Below are positions 1 to 11,969 of a DNA stretch of 64,000 bases, piece after piece; positions within the stretch are counted from its first letter, which is position 1, and each line of letters opens with the position of its first letter. The stretch is taken from positions 2,401,247 to 2,465,246 of the forward strand of contig NW_023503509.1 in NCBI RefSeq assembly GCF_014529535.1, in the 5' to 3' direction. The translations under genes and the position numbers were made by a program. This DNA comes from Bradysia coprophila (taxonomy: Eukaryota; Arthropoda; Insecta; Diptera; Sciaridae). The notes beneath the pieces are model-generated. The model worked only from the letters and a program-made list of their open reading frames with translations, did not search any database and was not told the DNA's origin.

Positions 1-819
1 AAACAAACCGGAACAAACCGTACCGCAGATTCTCCAGAAATGCTGATAACCGAACATTGCATCGTACTATTATATCCAAACGAAGACCAACCAGTAATCG
101 CTCAACAGTGCGAATGGGGCGGCCAACACGCCGTATTCTTAAATGATTTGCATGCCGCTCGGCGAATGCATGAGCCACAATGAGCAGATGTAGGACTAAC
201 ATAGTCAATCTGGTGGATGCCTATTTACGCGACGAGTGAGCATTTACCTGCAACAAGCCTCAGTCAAAGAGCGTTGCGCACACCCGCACGAACTGTCACC
301 TTCATTACCATGTTATGCGCGGGTTCTGTGATTCAAATGCGACGTGCAGACACAACCGAACGATAAAACACCTATTTAGCATTGAGGGAAGCTCGCCGTT
401 AGTAGTTCAATGCTAAAGCCCCATCTATCCAGCATACAGAGAGAATCCTTGCCGCCCCTTCCGGAAGATTGATCGGCGCCAGCACCGTTCAGCCTAGAAG
501 CCTTCATATTAGACAGCAATTTTCATGATCTATTATAAACATTGTTAAAATGAAAGGCTTTACATCTATGCAAATACATCGAAATTCAATTATAAAAATG
601 GTTTTCTCATAAATCGCCTTTATTCATTGAGGAAATAGCAATAGACCTTATGAACAGAAAAATTAAACTGAAAAAAAATGAGAATATCGCCCCAAAAACC
701 ACTTACAGTGGAAGTCCGCTGCACGCAAGTTCCTATATATCCATATCAAGAACGGCATGTCCAGCTTAGCCTTGCACATTTAGCCCAAGCCAGCGGCAAG
801 CAGAGCCCGGGAATGTCCA
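1..819. other. Unassigned sequence at window start
   Basis: I see no convincing coding region, RNA gene or bounded repeat here. Short stretches near 640-700 resemble sequence near 21,720-21,750, so this may be an edge of the duplicated landscape to the right. Confidence 0.4.
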
Positions 820-1064
820 TTGACGGCAGGTTTCAGCGGCCACCAAAATTTTGATTCACTGGCTCCCACCAACCATCAATTGGCGTATTGTCGCTTCTTG
901 CTTTGTTTATTTACGCATGCTTTGTGCACTATGCATCCGATTCGCTGCTTGAATAGCCGCAGAAAGTCAATTGCAGACGAAAACCACAACAAAGAAAATC
1001 AGCTCCTGCAACAATTTCACAACTATCATGCACTCAAGCGCGCCAGATACTTATTTGCATAACA

Positions 1065-1200
1065 CGATGAAAAGTAGAGTTTCGTGAGTAATTTGTTGAT
1101 CAGGCGCGAGCCGATGGATTTTTGCATGTTGAAGGGCGTCGAAAGGAAGTGCTTGAAACATGAAAGCTACACGACTTGCAAGCGCATTAGTTATAACATT
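1065..1200 (+). repeat. Dispersed repeat family member (GAGGGCGTCGAAAG type)
   Basis: This block shares the phrases atgaaaagtagagtttt, ttgttgatc, gaggcgaagccg and gagggcgtcgaaag with 3,595-3,800, 15,293-15,420, 18,185-18,390 and, on the other strand, 33,135-33,345. The phrases occur in the same order in each copy. No coding capacity is visible, so it is probably a non-autonomous element. Confidence 0.6.
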
Positions 1201-1660
1201 TTTTACGGCCTGCTCTCTCCGGCCGACAATAGTTACTTTTTTGGCGGAAATATACGTTTCTCTGGATAGTGTTACCGAAAAATTGAAATTTCGATCGTAG
1301 CTGCAGGGCTGGACTCGCTAAAAACGAAACTGAATAGACACAAGAAATGGTTTTCCAAATTTTTATTCAAATTACATGACAAAATGACATAAATTAAATA
1401 AAAATAATTAAATGAATTGCGCGTGATTTAGCGCTCTGATTCAAGTTAAGCTTTGAATGGTTATTCAATCCACCTTTCCGTATAAATAAGACACAACACC
1501 GTTCTGGCAAACTCACTTATCGCCCACTTTTACATTGAAAATCATCCTTTTACTTCACATTTTCCTTAATTTTTCTCACTTTTTGTCCTTTTTTTTACTT
1601 CACACTTTCCATGAATGTCCACCTCACTTCAAAGTCCTCGTAAATCGTTCACTAATTCGG

Positions 1661-2373
1661 TTAAAACTCAAATTCAGTGCCGGCATCGCTTTCTTCTGCT
1701 TTTAGCCTTCTTCCCTTTGTCCAGGTCCGGATTGATAGCATATTTGAAATCGTTTCTGCTTGACTCATCGCTGCCGGCTGTAACCTCACGCTTGAACGAA
1801 TTTTGCGCTTGAAGACAGCGCGTGACGCGATGCTACTTTTCCAATTTATTGGACGCCTGTTTGTCCAAGTTCTTAGCATGCCGCGATTCATCTTGTAGTA
1901 GAAATCGTATATTTCTTCCACCTTCACTCCATTCCTTTTCCTGAGCTTCTTATTGCTCATGATGTTTAGATGTACGTTGCCTGTTGTGCACGGCTTGCTG
2001 ACCCATTTCGACATTGCATGACTCAGTTGGTTTTGTTCAACGGTTTGATGACTGGTTGACTTTGTTCAACGGTTCAACTGTTGAATCGCGCTGGATGACA
2101 CACTCGATTCAACAGATTGGCTGTATCAACTAACTCAGCCGGCTGCATGGCATAGTCATTTCGCTATATACAATCGGCTCCATCATGTCCGGTTCAATGG
2201 CTCATTTGATTGTATCGCTGTATGCTTGGATGACTGTCCCAGTCTGGCACCATTCGAACGTTGCATACGTGTGAAAATGGAACTGCTATGTACTCTGCGT
2301 TCAAATAAGCGTCGAAATCTTCGTAAAGTTCCTATTATCTTTGCCATCCGCTGTAATCAGGTTCAACGTAATT
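1661..2373 (-). pseudogene. Broken copy of forkhead-like exon
   Basis: This is the collinear counterpart of the open exon at 15,893-16,615, with the same acceptor-like TTCAG at its 5' edge (just above 2,373) and the same stop at 1,661. Several small indels scatter the frame, so only pieces survive, such as the helix segment around WKSSI near 1,830 and VKVEEIYDFYYKMN near 1,890-1,930. The breaks are seen directly. Whether they are mutations in the animal or assembly indels cannot be decided here, but the intact copy is 14 kb away. Confidence 0.7.
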
Positions 2374-2650
2374 CTGAAAAAAAAAAAAAATCTTTGTTAA
2401 GCACCGCTCTTTAAATCGCAAACTACGCTGTGTGTCAAACTCTCTAAAATGCGTTCAATTCCGAATCTTATAAATTATGCAGAAAATCGTGCTACCGAAA
2501 ATCTGGCGTCATCTCACACTGGATGCGTTGACACTCGACCGACTGTTTCCATCAAAAGTGGGATGAGTTTGAAATCAATCAGCCGTGAAATAAAAAAACC
2601 TCAGAAAATTCTTCAGAAGCGTTGAATAGTAATTACTAAACTCGGATCAC

Positions 2651-3287
2651 GGTGTGGTTGAACAAAAGTCTAATATAAATGCAATGCAAAGTAATTTTTT
2701 TTGCTTAATTACTGTTGGTAATGATCTCCTGATCATTTAAGGCCCTAAAGAAAGAAAAAAGTCGGCGGCGGTTTTTGAGATAAATTGGAAGTGAAAGTTT
2801 ATCCATTTTTAACAGATCTGATCAAAACATTCTATTTCTGTTTTTGTATTGGTGTCGGGTAGTGCATGTCACTAGCTTTCCAACGATAACCGCCGATGCA
2901 CGCCATGCTACTGACAATATAGGCATGTTTTTTTCAACTTTACTTTACACATCAGTGTGCCTGCATGGACGAATGTTGAGCATAGCCGTGCTCCAGATAT
3001 GATGTAGACGTGGCAGAAACTAGGCCATATAATACTAAAAATACTTGTTATGGGGCCGTACATTGTACTGCGACTGCTACACACCGCAGCACTCATCAAA
3101 ATTCTCAAAACGTATCTAAAAAACCGCTACGCCGACTAAATGCTGTATGTTACTCTTCTTGTGCAGACAAGCCTAAATATGCATTTGCACGCGACTCAAT
3201 TCATTTACTAAACTAATAAATTCAGAATAATCGAGAAAAAATTACTTTGCATTGCCACTTTAATAATAGACTTTGTTCAACCACACC
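2651..3287. mobile_element. TIR element, copy without insertion
   Basis: The ends are inverted repeats of about 50 bp. GGTGTGGTTGAACAAA runs rightward from 2,651 and its complement TTTGTTCAACCACACC ends at 3,287, followed inward by a shared stretch around GCAATGCAAAGTAATTTTTT. The element is about 640 bp and has no transposase-like ORF. An inner imperfect palindrome lies around 2,985-3,085. The second copy at 16,934-17,889 is longer because another element inserted into it. I could not define a target-site duplication. Confidence 0.6.
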
Positions 3288-3594
3288 ATGGGATACGCTC
3301 GAGTCGCCTCGAGTCTCTAAAAATGTACAGAAAAACAGAACTTTAAGTCGATAAGTCATGAAAATCGCGTCGAATTATTTAATCCAAACGGATTATAATT
3401 ATTTCGTTGTATTTCGACATGTTGGAGGAACATTTATCGAAAATTTGAGCCATCTCCAGTTGTACTCATATTACAAGCTATGTAAACTGTGTCATGCTTT
3501 AGCATTGCAAACCTAAAAAGACATATTCATGCAATACAATTCCAAAAGCTAAGAGAGACACACTTCTGTCGATGGTGAACATGACTGCGCGCAA

Positions 3595-3800
3595 AAAAGA
3601 TAGAAAAGCAGAGTTTTCTGCTCTGAATTTTGTTGATCTCGAGGCGAAGCCGCGGTCAATAAACACACGAAAACGAGACTTTCCATCTTTTATACGCAAG
3701 TTGTGTAATCGATTTACATGCTGAGGGCGTCGAAAGAGCGTGCTCTCCAACATGAAACGGATTTTCGACGCCATGAATCATGTAGCTCATTTATGTACGG
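3595..3800 (+). repeat. Dispersed repeat family member
   Basis: This is the same family as 1,065-1,200, including gaggcgaagccgcgg, catgctgagggcgtcgaaag and an AACATGAAACG phrase. It lies within duplicated unit A and matches 18,185-18,390. Confidence 0.55.
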
Positions 3801-6290
3801 ACTTTGTTTACAATTAATTTCCGTCCAGACTGCAAAATTTTATGGCCGTTCACCGACGTCTTCCCCACGAAAAATTAAAGGAAATAAGACAGAAAAGAAT
3901 TTTCATTGTTGCGACGCGCCGTCCGTCATTTTGGAGGTTTCAGTATGGAAGTTGTTGATTTTGAAAATGGATTATCTCCGCCTTCCTCGTCACGCGATTT
4001 TGATGAAGTCGCGTTTGTTTTAGATTTCAAGGAGAAACTGGTGGAGATCCACAATGTGCGACGAAATTCATTCTGTGGAACTGTTGAGGTATTGTCTTGA
4101 TACGAGCTCCGTTAGCAGAAAATATTTTTTTTTTTTCAAAAAAATGCTTATTCCGCAGCCAGAACGGCGAAATGTTGATCCACACAGGTCGGCACCCTTC
4201 TGTCTTTGTTTCGTGCCTTCGATTTGCCGCTCGGTTCTAAAGGAGTTTTCGCATTTCGTTTTTTTTTCGAATCTTTATCGAAACGAAATATGCAATGGAC
4301 GCACAATCATGACTACAAAACAGCGGCTGCCGCAGTCTTAAATAAGTCAGGTTGATATATGTCGAGCAATCGCGCTTCAATTTAATTAAAATTTTAAATC
4401 AACTTACCTCAGTTGACTGTATTCCATTTGAGGACTGTCTAACACTGGCCCTCGAAATAAATTACCAGTTTAACTGCCCGACACTGACACCTGAGCAAAA
4501 AAACGTCTGTACAGTTGGAAATACGAGAACCAGAAATGAACTGCTAAGCCATGCCAGCGTATTCAATAAGACAACATTAACAGCTCAACATAACGCGGAA
4601 AGGGAAAAGAGCGCAATCGTAAAATAAAAATATCTGCCCCAAAAAAGTGCTCCAAAATCTCAATGCACATGCTTAGCGATGCCTAATGACATTTATAGAG
4701 GCGCAGCAGCAACGCGAAGAATTAAAAAAAAAAGATTTAAGAAAATTTAGATGACGCAAACCGCAAAAATAGTTTCGTACAAGCGCTAGCCACAACGGTA
4801 CACACACGGCCCAATTTCGAAAAACCGCCCACATTTTTCTGTTCTGGTGTGTTACTTTGAGTTATCTCATTGCTCCTCAATAAAATTAACATAAAAATTA
4901 ACACGACCAAAATGCCACGAACAAGACCACCAAAACGACGAAATAGGAAAATTAAAATGGGTCCGCTTATCAAAACGGATGCGCGGATGCCTACCTAAAC
5001 TATTGTCCACTGTACGCATGAAAATGGTCGAAAATTGTGCCGCTTTACTTCGCGGTTGCAATAGAACAAAATTGCTCGTTAGCATTCGGCCTACACAGCA
5101 CCTCTCACACTTTCAAATAACGATGTAAAGACGCCTAAACCGTTTGTCGGAACATAAAGATTCATAGAAATGTCGCGAAAACTCCAAACAGAACGATTTG
5201 TCTTTTAGTATTTAGCAATCCATTCTCAACCGTAAACTATGTAGCGTACAAAGCTTATTACCCTAAGTAAATAGAAATGTTTTGCTTCCATTTTGCGTAT
5301 GAACGACGCAATAAAGAAATGCGAAATTTTGTTAAATCAAGTAAAATGAAGCGGCAATATATTGGCGCGATGTTAATTTCCATGCTGTAAGCGAATACAG
5401 ATATCTCAATGCCAACAAAACTTCGGTCAAAGTAACTGCACCCTGCATTACAACGCATATACCCGCAAAATTATTCCTCAACACCAACACAAATGCCAAA
5501 TGCCTAAAGAAAAGATTTGGCATTTCGGTGTTCGTGGCGCAAAAGTTCGCATTCTCACTTGTATGGCACGGGCAGCAGCTATTCGACATAATTTATGCCG
5601 TAGAACATACACGTCGAATGTCGGGCGATAGTATTTCTAGACCTTTTCCCTTATTTGGCCCAAAGGTAAGCTTCAGTCCCGAATGTATGCTATTATCATG
5701 TTTCATGATTGAGATGCAACAGTCGCTGCCAGCGTATTATAATTCTCGTAACATCTGCATGACAGTTTATGGAATCTCATCACGAAAATTTACACACATT
5801 TACATAAAGCTGCCATATGACGCCTCGAATTAGAGCGTCGATTAGGAAATGTTACTGCTTGAATTTATCTTTGAAAGAGTAATCGACTTCATACTGATGC
5901 TGGCTGATATGCGGGAATGAGATGGCAACAGCATATAGTAGAACGCTTCGTGCCGCGAAAAGTCGGTAAATTTTTCCGCATTTATACTCGAAAATTCGTT
6001 TATCGAATGTTAAGCTTATCAGAGTTTTGCGCGAAATTAGTTTATTATGATCCTGACAATCAAGCAGAAATGGTCGGAAAATCGAAAGTCGTCTTCGAAT
6101 TAGATATCATTTTCTCAGTAGAAGTCTCGCGAGTTTGGCGTTGTTTTTTCCCAGTTGACCCAACTTCGACTAATTTTATCTCTCGACTCCTGCTGTCATG
6201 TACGACTCAGATATATAGTAACGGCAGAGTGAAAAGCCATTCTGCCCCGGATCGATGAAACTTGCTAAATCCAATTCAGAAGTCCACCAA
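3801..6290. other. Duplicated non-coding sequence
   Basis: This stretch aligns with about 18,390-20,985 of unit A copy 2. Open frames here (for example 3,718-4,100, 4,054-4,627 and 5,917-6,258) are not preserved in the other copy and show no recognisable domain, so I do not call genes. Confidence 0.5.
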
Positions 6291-7823
6291 TATTTGACAG
6301 AGGAATCATGTTGAAATGTTGATTTCGATAACGGCCTTTACAGACATTTTGTCATTTCACCGTTGATTGGAGTTAGCTTACAGACGAAGTCGAAAACCAT
6401 GTTTTAGCGGCCAACACGCTAGCGCCGTTAATGCTCCAAATACTCAGAATCCACCTCTCGTAGCGAGCAATCCACAGCTGGCGACAGTAACATAAAGCAG
6501 GGATTATTCAGCAGATGCCAGCTATCCGAATCTGGATTCTGGACGACCATGATTCTGTCAACACGGTTGATTCTGCAACAGATTATAACAAATCTGTCAT
6601 CGAATCGACTCATTAGTTTGCGGCTGAGATAGCCATCTACGAGCGACATCTCTCGCTTCTCCCGTTCTACTGAGGCTTTATGCCGCTGCATCGTTTGTAT
6701 TCCGGGGTAAGTGAAAACCGTTGACGGGCTGCGTGTTTTTTCTTTTATCCCTTTTACAATTGCGAGGCTGCCTACGTAATTCATTAATTCGGAAACAACC
6801 TCTGCTACTCGAGCATACTAGTTTCGGCCTTGTGAGGTTGACTATTGACATTATCCATACCGTTATGCGCCGGAAACAAACTTCAAAACTCTCCAGCAGC
6901 CGAAGCTTAAACCGCATGCGGCTTTAGGGGCTTAGCCCCGGGCCGCTAGGAAAAGACTAGCGCCTGGAACCGCCAACAGCATGACCAACCATGCAAGAAT
7001 TTTTAATAACTAAAAAATGCGTAGCTGAGTACTTTCGCGCCACAACACTTAAATTCTTGAATTAAGTTTTGCTTCCTACTACAATCTACTACAATCACAT
7101 GAATAGCCAACATCACTGCATTCTAAAACCTTGCAATCTGTTGCCAAAGCTCTGCTTTGGTGCCGACTACTTTTTACTTTTGAAAAAATTTGTTGCCATG
7201 TATAATCGAAGGATTGATGGAAGCCAGTATCAGAAAACAGCGGACATATTTCAGACAAGAACCGTGCTCGTTAAAAAAGAAAACTTAGCAAGCCCAACAA
7301 CTACGTTAGTAAAAATCAAAGCCCGCTAGAGAGTGTTTTTTAATAGCAGCCCAGAATACAACGCAAAAACATCGCGAAAAAGCGAAAAGGAGATCAATAG
7401 CAAACGCAGTTCTCAAGACATGCACTCGAAAAGAAATACTTATGCAAATTTCAATTCGATCGGCTTACAGCTTTAATATATATAAATTGTAATGTAAACA
7501 CATCGATGCTCATTAATTTGTGCTTGTACTTTTCTTAAAAGTTGAGTAGCTCGACAGACTTTCCACTTACTTCTTTATTCGGTATTCCTCTAGACAAAGC
7601 ACGTTATATCGCCGTCAAATAAATCACGACCCATACTTACTGGCCGGTCCATGATCCGAATTTTCTACAATACTTCTGAGCAAGCTAGAGCTATGGAGAG
7701 TGCTGGAAAAGTTAGACCTTTCGTCAATCAAAAAGCGAATACGCTGCCGACAAAATCGATTTACTTGCAGCGCAATCTTTGTTCGTTTACAACAGATGAT
7801 TAACGGCGAAATGTGACCAGAAC

Positions 7824-8590
7824 ATGCGATACATTACACCAGCAACCTGCGGAAAAATGCTTTTGCATTTCGCATATTTTGCCCGCCGAAAAAACGGTCA
7901 GGTAGCTTGTTTACTAGAAGGCTTTAATGAACTGAAGCCCACCACCAGAGGATTGGAGAGCATGAAAACTCAAGATTTCACCGAGCAGCGAAGTAGTGCA
8001 TCGCCGAGGCGATCACAAGCACCTTCCAGTAATGCGCCATTCATCACCACTGAACATTGCCGAAGGCGCAATGTGATGTATTGCCGATTTTCCTGTCGTC
8101 TTCGTCAAGTGAACCCACACCCGTTTGCCGCAACGGGGGGGTTTTGGGGACCCACCTGAACGCAATTGCATACGTCGAAAGTGACGTGTCCAGACAATAT
8201 TTCGGCACACGCTTACTCCTACGAGGATGCTGCACGATGCACTGTCAGACCGCTGCTTAAATTTCAATTTGTCGCTCGCAAGCAGTGTTCCCGAACACGT
8301 TGGAAGGATCGTATGTTGTTCCTATTTTTAAAAGGGCTCCAGCGTCAGACGTATGCAATGTTATCGAGCTGTAGCGATCTTACCGACGTTTGGTAAGCCT
8401 TTTTGAATCGATTGTCTGTGACGTTCTTACGTGCAAGTTCAGGAAAGTTGTGTCGGTTTTGCAGCATGGTTTTATGAAAGGACGATCTACTTCAACGAAC
8501 TTAGTCGATTTTGTGAATGAGGTAATCGGAGTGGTCGAGCGTGGCCGTCAAGTTGATGTGATCTATACGGATATGCGGAAAGCTTATATT
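7824..8590 (+). pseudogene. Jockey-like RT fragment, copy 1 (broken)
   Basis: This is the counterpart of 11,216-11,960. The last part (8,390-8,590) is identical in protein to copy 2 and carries the RT core phrases QHGFMKGRSTSTNL and VIYTDMRKAY. The N-terminal part is scattered over three frames by small indels. The RT stops where the foldback array begins, so the fingers/palm region is present but the YxDD box is missing. Confidence 0.75.
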
Positions 8591-8609
8591 TTATCAATAT
8601 TTTATGAGA

Positions 8610-9786
8610 TTTTTGAGACCGGACGAGTGGTCTTCCTTGGATTATTTTTCGTAGGACTTTGGGAGACTGACCGAGAAGTCTCGTTTTTGAACATTTTACG
8701 AGAATGAAAGAGACCGACCGAGTGGTCGTTCCTGGATTATTTTTCGTTGGACCTCAGGAGACTGACCGAGAAGTCTCGTTTTGAATATTTACGAGAATGT
8801 AAGAGACGACCGAGTGGTTTTTCTTGGATTATTTTCCGTTGGACTTTAGGAGACTGACCGAGAAGTCTCGTTTTTTGAACATTTTACGCGAATGAAGAGA
8901 CCGACCGAGTGGTCTTTCCTGGATTATTTTTCGTTGGACTTTGGGAGACTGACCGAGTGGTCTCACTTCAATACAGAGAAATACAGAGACCAAATCAGCG
9001 GTCTCATTTTTTTGAAATAGAAAACAACTGAGCGGTCTCTTTTTCAATATTTGACATACTTTGACTCTGACCGACTGCAGAGACATATGAGAGTTCTATT
9101 TTGAACTTAACTTTTAATTATAAACGCAATTTTGTTTCTATCAAGTTTTTGCTGCTGTGTTTGCATCGAGTTCTGTGAACAAGTAGCCATTTCGACGGCG
9201 TATTTATTTTGATCAGCTGGTATTGGTTTCGTAACTATTTTCTAAAAAACTTTATTACTCACATCATTACTGTATCATTATAGTCTCACAAATAATTTAA
9301 ATAATTAGGTAAAATAAAAGTTTAGTTCTAAAGAGAACTCTCAAAGGTCTCTACAGGTGGATCAGAGTCAAAGTATGTCAAAATTGAAACAGTTGGCCTC
9401 TACATTTAAAAAAAATATGTTCTTAAAATGAGACCACTCAGTTGGTCTCTGCATTTCGAAAAAATATGTTCTTGAAATGAGACCACTCGGTCAGTCTCAC
9501 AAAGTCCAACGAAAAATAATCCAAGAAAGACCACTCGGTCGGTCTCTTACATTCTCGTAAAATATTCAAAACGAGACCACTCGGTCAGTCTCCCAAAGTC
9601 CAACGAAAAATAATCCAAGAAAGACCACTCGTTCGGTCTCTTGCATTCTCGTAAAATGTTCTTGAAACGAGACTTCTCGGTCAGTCTCCTAAAGTCCTAC
9701 GAAAAATAATCCAAGAAAGACCACTCGGTCGGTCTCTTACATTCTCGTAAAATATTCAAAACGAGACCACTCGGTCAGTCTCCCAA
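8610..9786. mobile_element. Foldback-type element, copy 1
   Basis: The left arm (about 8,612-9,100) is an array of a unit containing GAGACnGACCGAG and GTGGTCTT blocks spaced by ttggattatttttcgttgga. The right arm (about 9,341-9,786) is the same array in inverted orientation. A non-repetitive core of about 240 bp (9,101-9,340) lies between them. Long inverted arms built from short direct repeats are the hallmark of Foldback (FB) and Galileo elements. The element sits inside an RT reading frame. No transposase frame is visible, so it would be non-autonomous. Confidence 0.6.
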
Positions 9787-10654
9787 AGTTGAAATGTTGA
9801 TTCGATAACGGTTACAGACAGTTTTGTCATTCACCGTTTGATGTGGAAGTGTAGCTACAGACGAAGTCGAAACATTTTTTAGGGCAACACGTAGCCGTTA
9901 ATGGTCCAAATCTCAGATCCACCTCTCGTTTCGAGCATCCACAGTGCGAGTAACATAAGCAGGGTTATTCAGAGGATCCAGCTATTCCGAATCTGTGGAT
10001 TCTGGACGACCATGATTCTGTCAACACTTTGATTCTGTCAATCAGATTATAACAACATCTGATCGAATCGACTCATTGGTTTGCGGCTGAGATAGCATCT
10101 ACGAGCGACATCTCTCGTTCTCCCGTTGTACTGAGTGCTTTATGTCTGGTGCATCGTTTGTATTCCTGGTTAAGTGAAAAGCCCGTTGACGGTGTGCGTT
10201 GTTTTTTTCTTTTCCCTTTTACATTGGATGGCTGCTACGTAATTCATTAATTCGGAAACAACCTTCTGCTACTCGAGATACTAGTTTCGGCCTTGTGATT
10301 TTGACTATTGACATTATCCATACCGTTATGGCGGGAAACAAACTTCAAAACTCGTCCAGAGGCGGGTTAAACCGATGGGCTTTAGGGGCTTAGCCCCTTG
10401 GCGCTGGAAAAGACTGGCGCTGGAAGGCCAACAGTGACCAACAGTGAAGAATTTTTAATTAACTAAAAATGCGTAGCTGAGTACTTTCGCGCCAACACTT
10501 AAATTTTGAATTTAAGGTTTTGTTCTACTACAATCTACTACAATCACATGAATAGCAACATCACTGATTCTAACCTTTGCAATCTGTTGAAAAGTCTGTT
10601 TGGTGCCGACGTACTTGTTTACTTTTGAAAAAATTTGTTGATTTTTAACGAAAG

Positions 10655-11215
10655 ATGATGGAGCCAGTATCTAAGAAAACAGGGACATATTTCAGACAAG
10701 AACGTGCTCGTAAAAAAGAACTAGAGCAACAACTAGTTAGTAAAATCAAGCCGCTAGAGAGTTTTTTTAATAGAGCCCAGAAATCGAACGAAAAGACATC
10801 GGAAAAGGAAAGGAGATCAATAGCAACGAGTGTTCTCAAGACATGACTCGAAAAGAAATACTTGATGCAAATTTCAATTCTATCGGTACAGCTTTAATAT
10901 TATATTGTAATTTTAACATTCGATGCTCATTATTTGTGCTTGTACTTTTCTTAAAAGTTGAGTCGAGCTTTCACTTACTTCTTTATTTCGTATTCCTCTA
11001 GACAAAGAGGTTTTCGGTCCAATAAATGACGACCCATCTTACTGGCCTGTCCATGATCCGAATTTTCTACAATACTTCTTGAGAAGTAGAGCTATGGAGA
11101 GTGTGGAAAAGTTAGACTTTTCGTCATCAAAAAGGGAATACGCTGGACAAAATCGATTTTGCAGCGCAAATCTTTTTCGTACAAATGAATTAACGGCGAA
11201 ATTGTGACCAGAACA
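10655..11215 (+). pseudogene. hAT / ZMYM1-like transposase N-terminal fragment
   Basis: The frame from the ATG at 10,658 begins MEPVSKKTGTYFRQERARKK and continues with a basic stretch ending in an LESFF phrase. This resembles the KRKxxK...xxSFF N-terminus of ZMYM1-like hAT-derived proteins. It stops at 10,844. A second piece at about 10,990-11,190, in another frame, contains DDPSYWPVHDP, which resembles the DPALWP segment of the TTF-type zinc-finger region in the same families. No catalytic or dimerisation region is present. Identification rests on remembered family patterns and is tentative. Confidence 0.4.
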
Positions 11216-11960
11216 TGGATACATTACAGCCAGCAACTGGGAAAAAATGTTTTGCATTTTCTGCATATTTTTGCCGGAAAAAACGTCAGGTAGCTTTGTT
11301 ACTGAAGGCTTTAATGACTGGAAGCACCACCAGAGGATTGGAGAGCATGAAAACTCAAGATTTCACCGAGCAGCGAAGTATGCATTCGCGAGGCGATCAC
11401 AAGACCTTGGTATCGCATCATCACCACTGGAACCAGTGCGAAGGGCAAATGTGATTTATTTGCCGATTTTTTCCGTGTCGTCTTCGTCAATGAACCCACA
11501 CCCGTTTGCCGAACGTTTGGAGCACTGAACGCAATTGATACGTCGAAAGGTGACGGTCCAGACAATATTTCGCCACTACTCCTGAGGAATTGCTCCGATG
11601 CACTGTACAGACCGCTGCTTAGAATTTTCAATTTGTCGCTCGCAAGCAGTTTCCCGAAACGTTGGAAGGATTCGTATGTTGTTCCTATTTTTAAAAGCGG
11701 CTCCAGGTCAGACGTAGAATGTTATCGAGCTGTAGCGATCTTACCGACGTTTGGTAAGCTTTTTGAATCGATTGTCTGTGACGTTCTTACGTGCAAGTTC
11801 AGGAAAGTTGTGTCGGTTTTGCAGCATGGTTTTATGAAAGGACGATCTACTTCAACGAACTTAGTCGATTTTGTGAATGAGGTAATCGGAGTGGTCGAGC
11901 GTGGCCGTCAAGTTGATGTGATCTATACGGATATGCGGAAAGCTTATATTTTATCAATAT
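11216..11960 (+). pseudogene. Jockey-like non-LTR retrotransposon RT fragment
   Basis: The best stretch (11,633-11,948) contains FPKRWKDSYVVPIFKSGSR, LPTFGKLFESIV, QHGFMKGRSTSTNL and VIYTDMRKAY. These are RT blocks 0-3 of jockey-type ORF2. The frame upstream (about 11,430-11,640) carries GPDNISPLLLRNC and NLSLASSFP, the usual lead-in to the RT, in a shifted frame. The RT is cut at about 11,950 by the foldback array, before the YxDD box. It is a dead 5'- and 3'-truncated copy. Confidence 0.8.
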
Positions 11961-11969
11961 TTTATGAGA

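Larger units (their letters stand above)
965..6290. repeat. Segmental duplication, unit A, copy 1
   Basis: This stretch aligns collinearly with 15,200-20,985. The match covers the forkhead-like exon (1,661-2,373 against 15,893-16,615), the flanking TIR element (2,651-3,287 against 16,934-17,889) and the sequence up to the start of unit B. Differences are mostly one- or two-base insertions and deletions, often in runs, rather than substitutions. Copy 2 also has two extra blocks, at about 17,237-17,620 and 19,880-20,610. Copy 1 is the poorer copy: its forkhead-like frame is destroyed, while that of copy 2 is open. Confidence 0.8.
6291..9786. repeat. Unit B, copy 1 (hAT-like + jockey RT + foldback)
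   Basis: Unit B starts near the phrase gttgaaatgttgatt and recurs at 9,787-13,575 and, truncated, at 20,985-21,640. It holds a degraded hAT/ZMYM-like fragment, a jockey-like reverse transcriptase fragment (about 7,824-8,590) and a foldback array (8,610-9,786). Copy 1 differs from copy 2 mainly by small indels, which break all frames in its first 2 kb. Confidence 0.75.

Noticed and set aside
5917..6258. 113-codon ORF in unit A copy 1
   Set aside because: The frame is not preserved in unit A copy 2 and no domain is visible.
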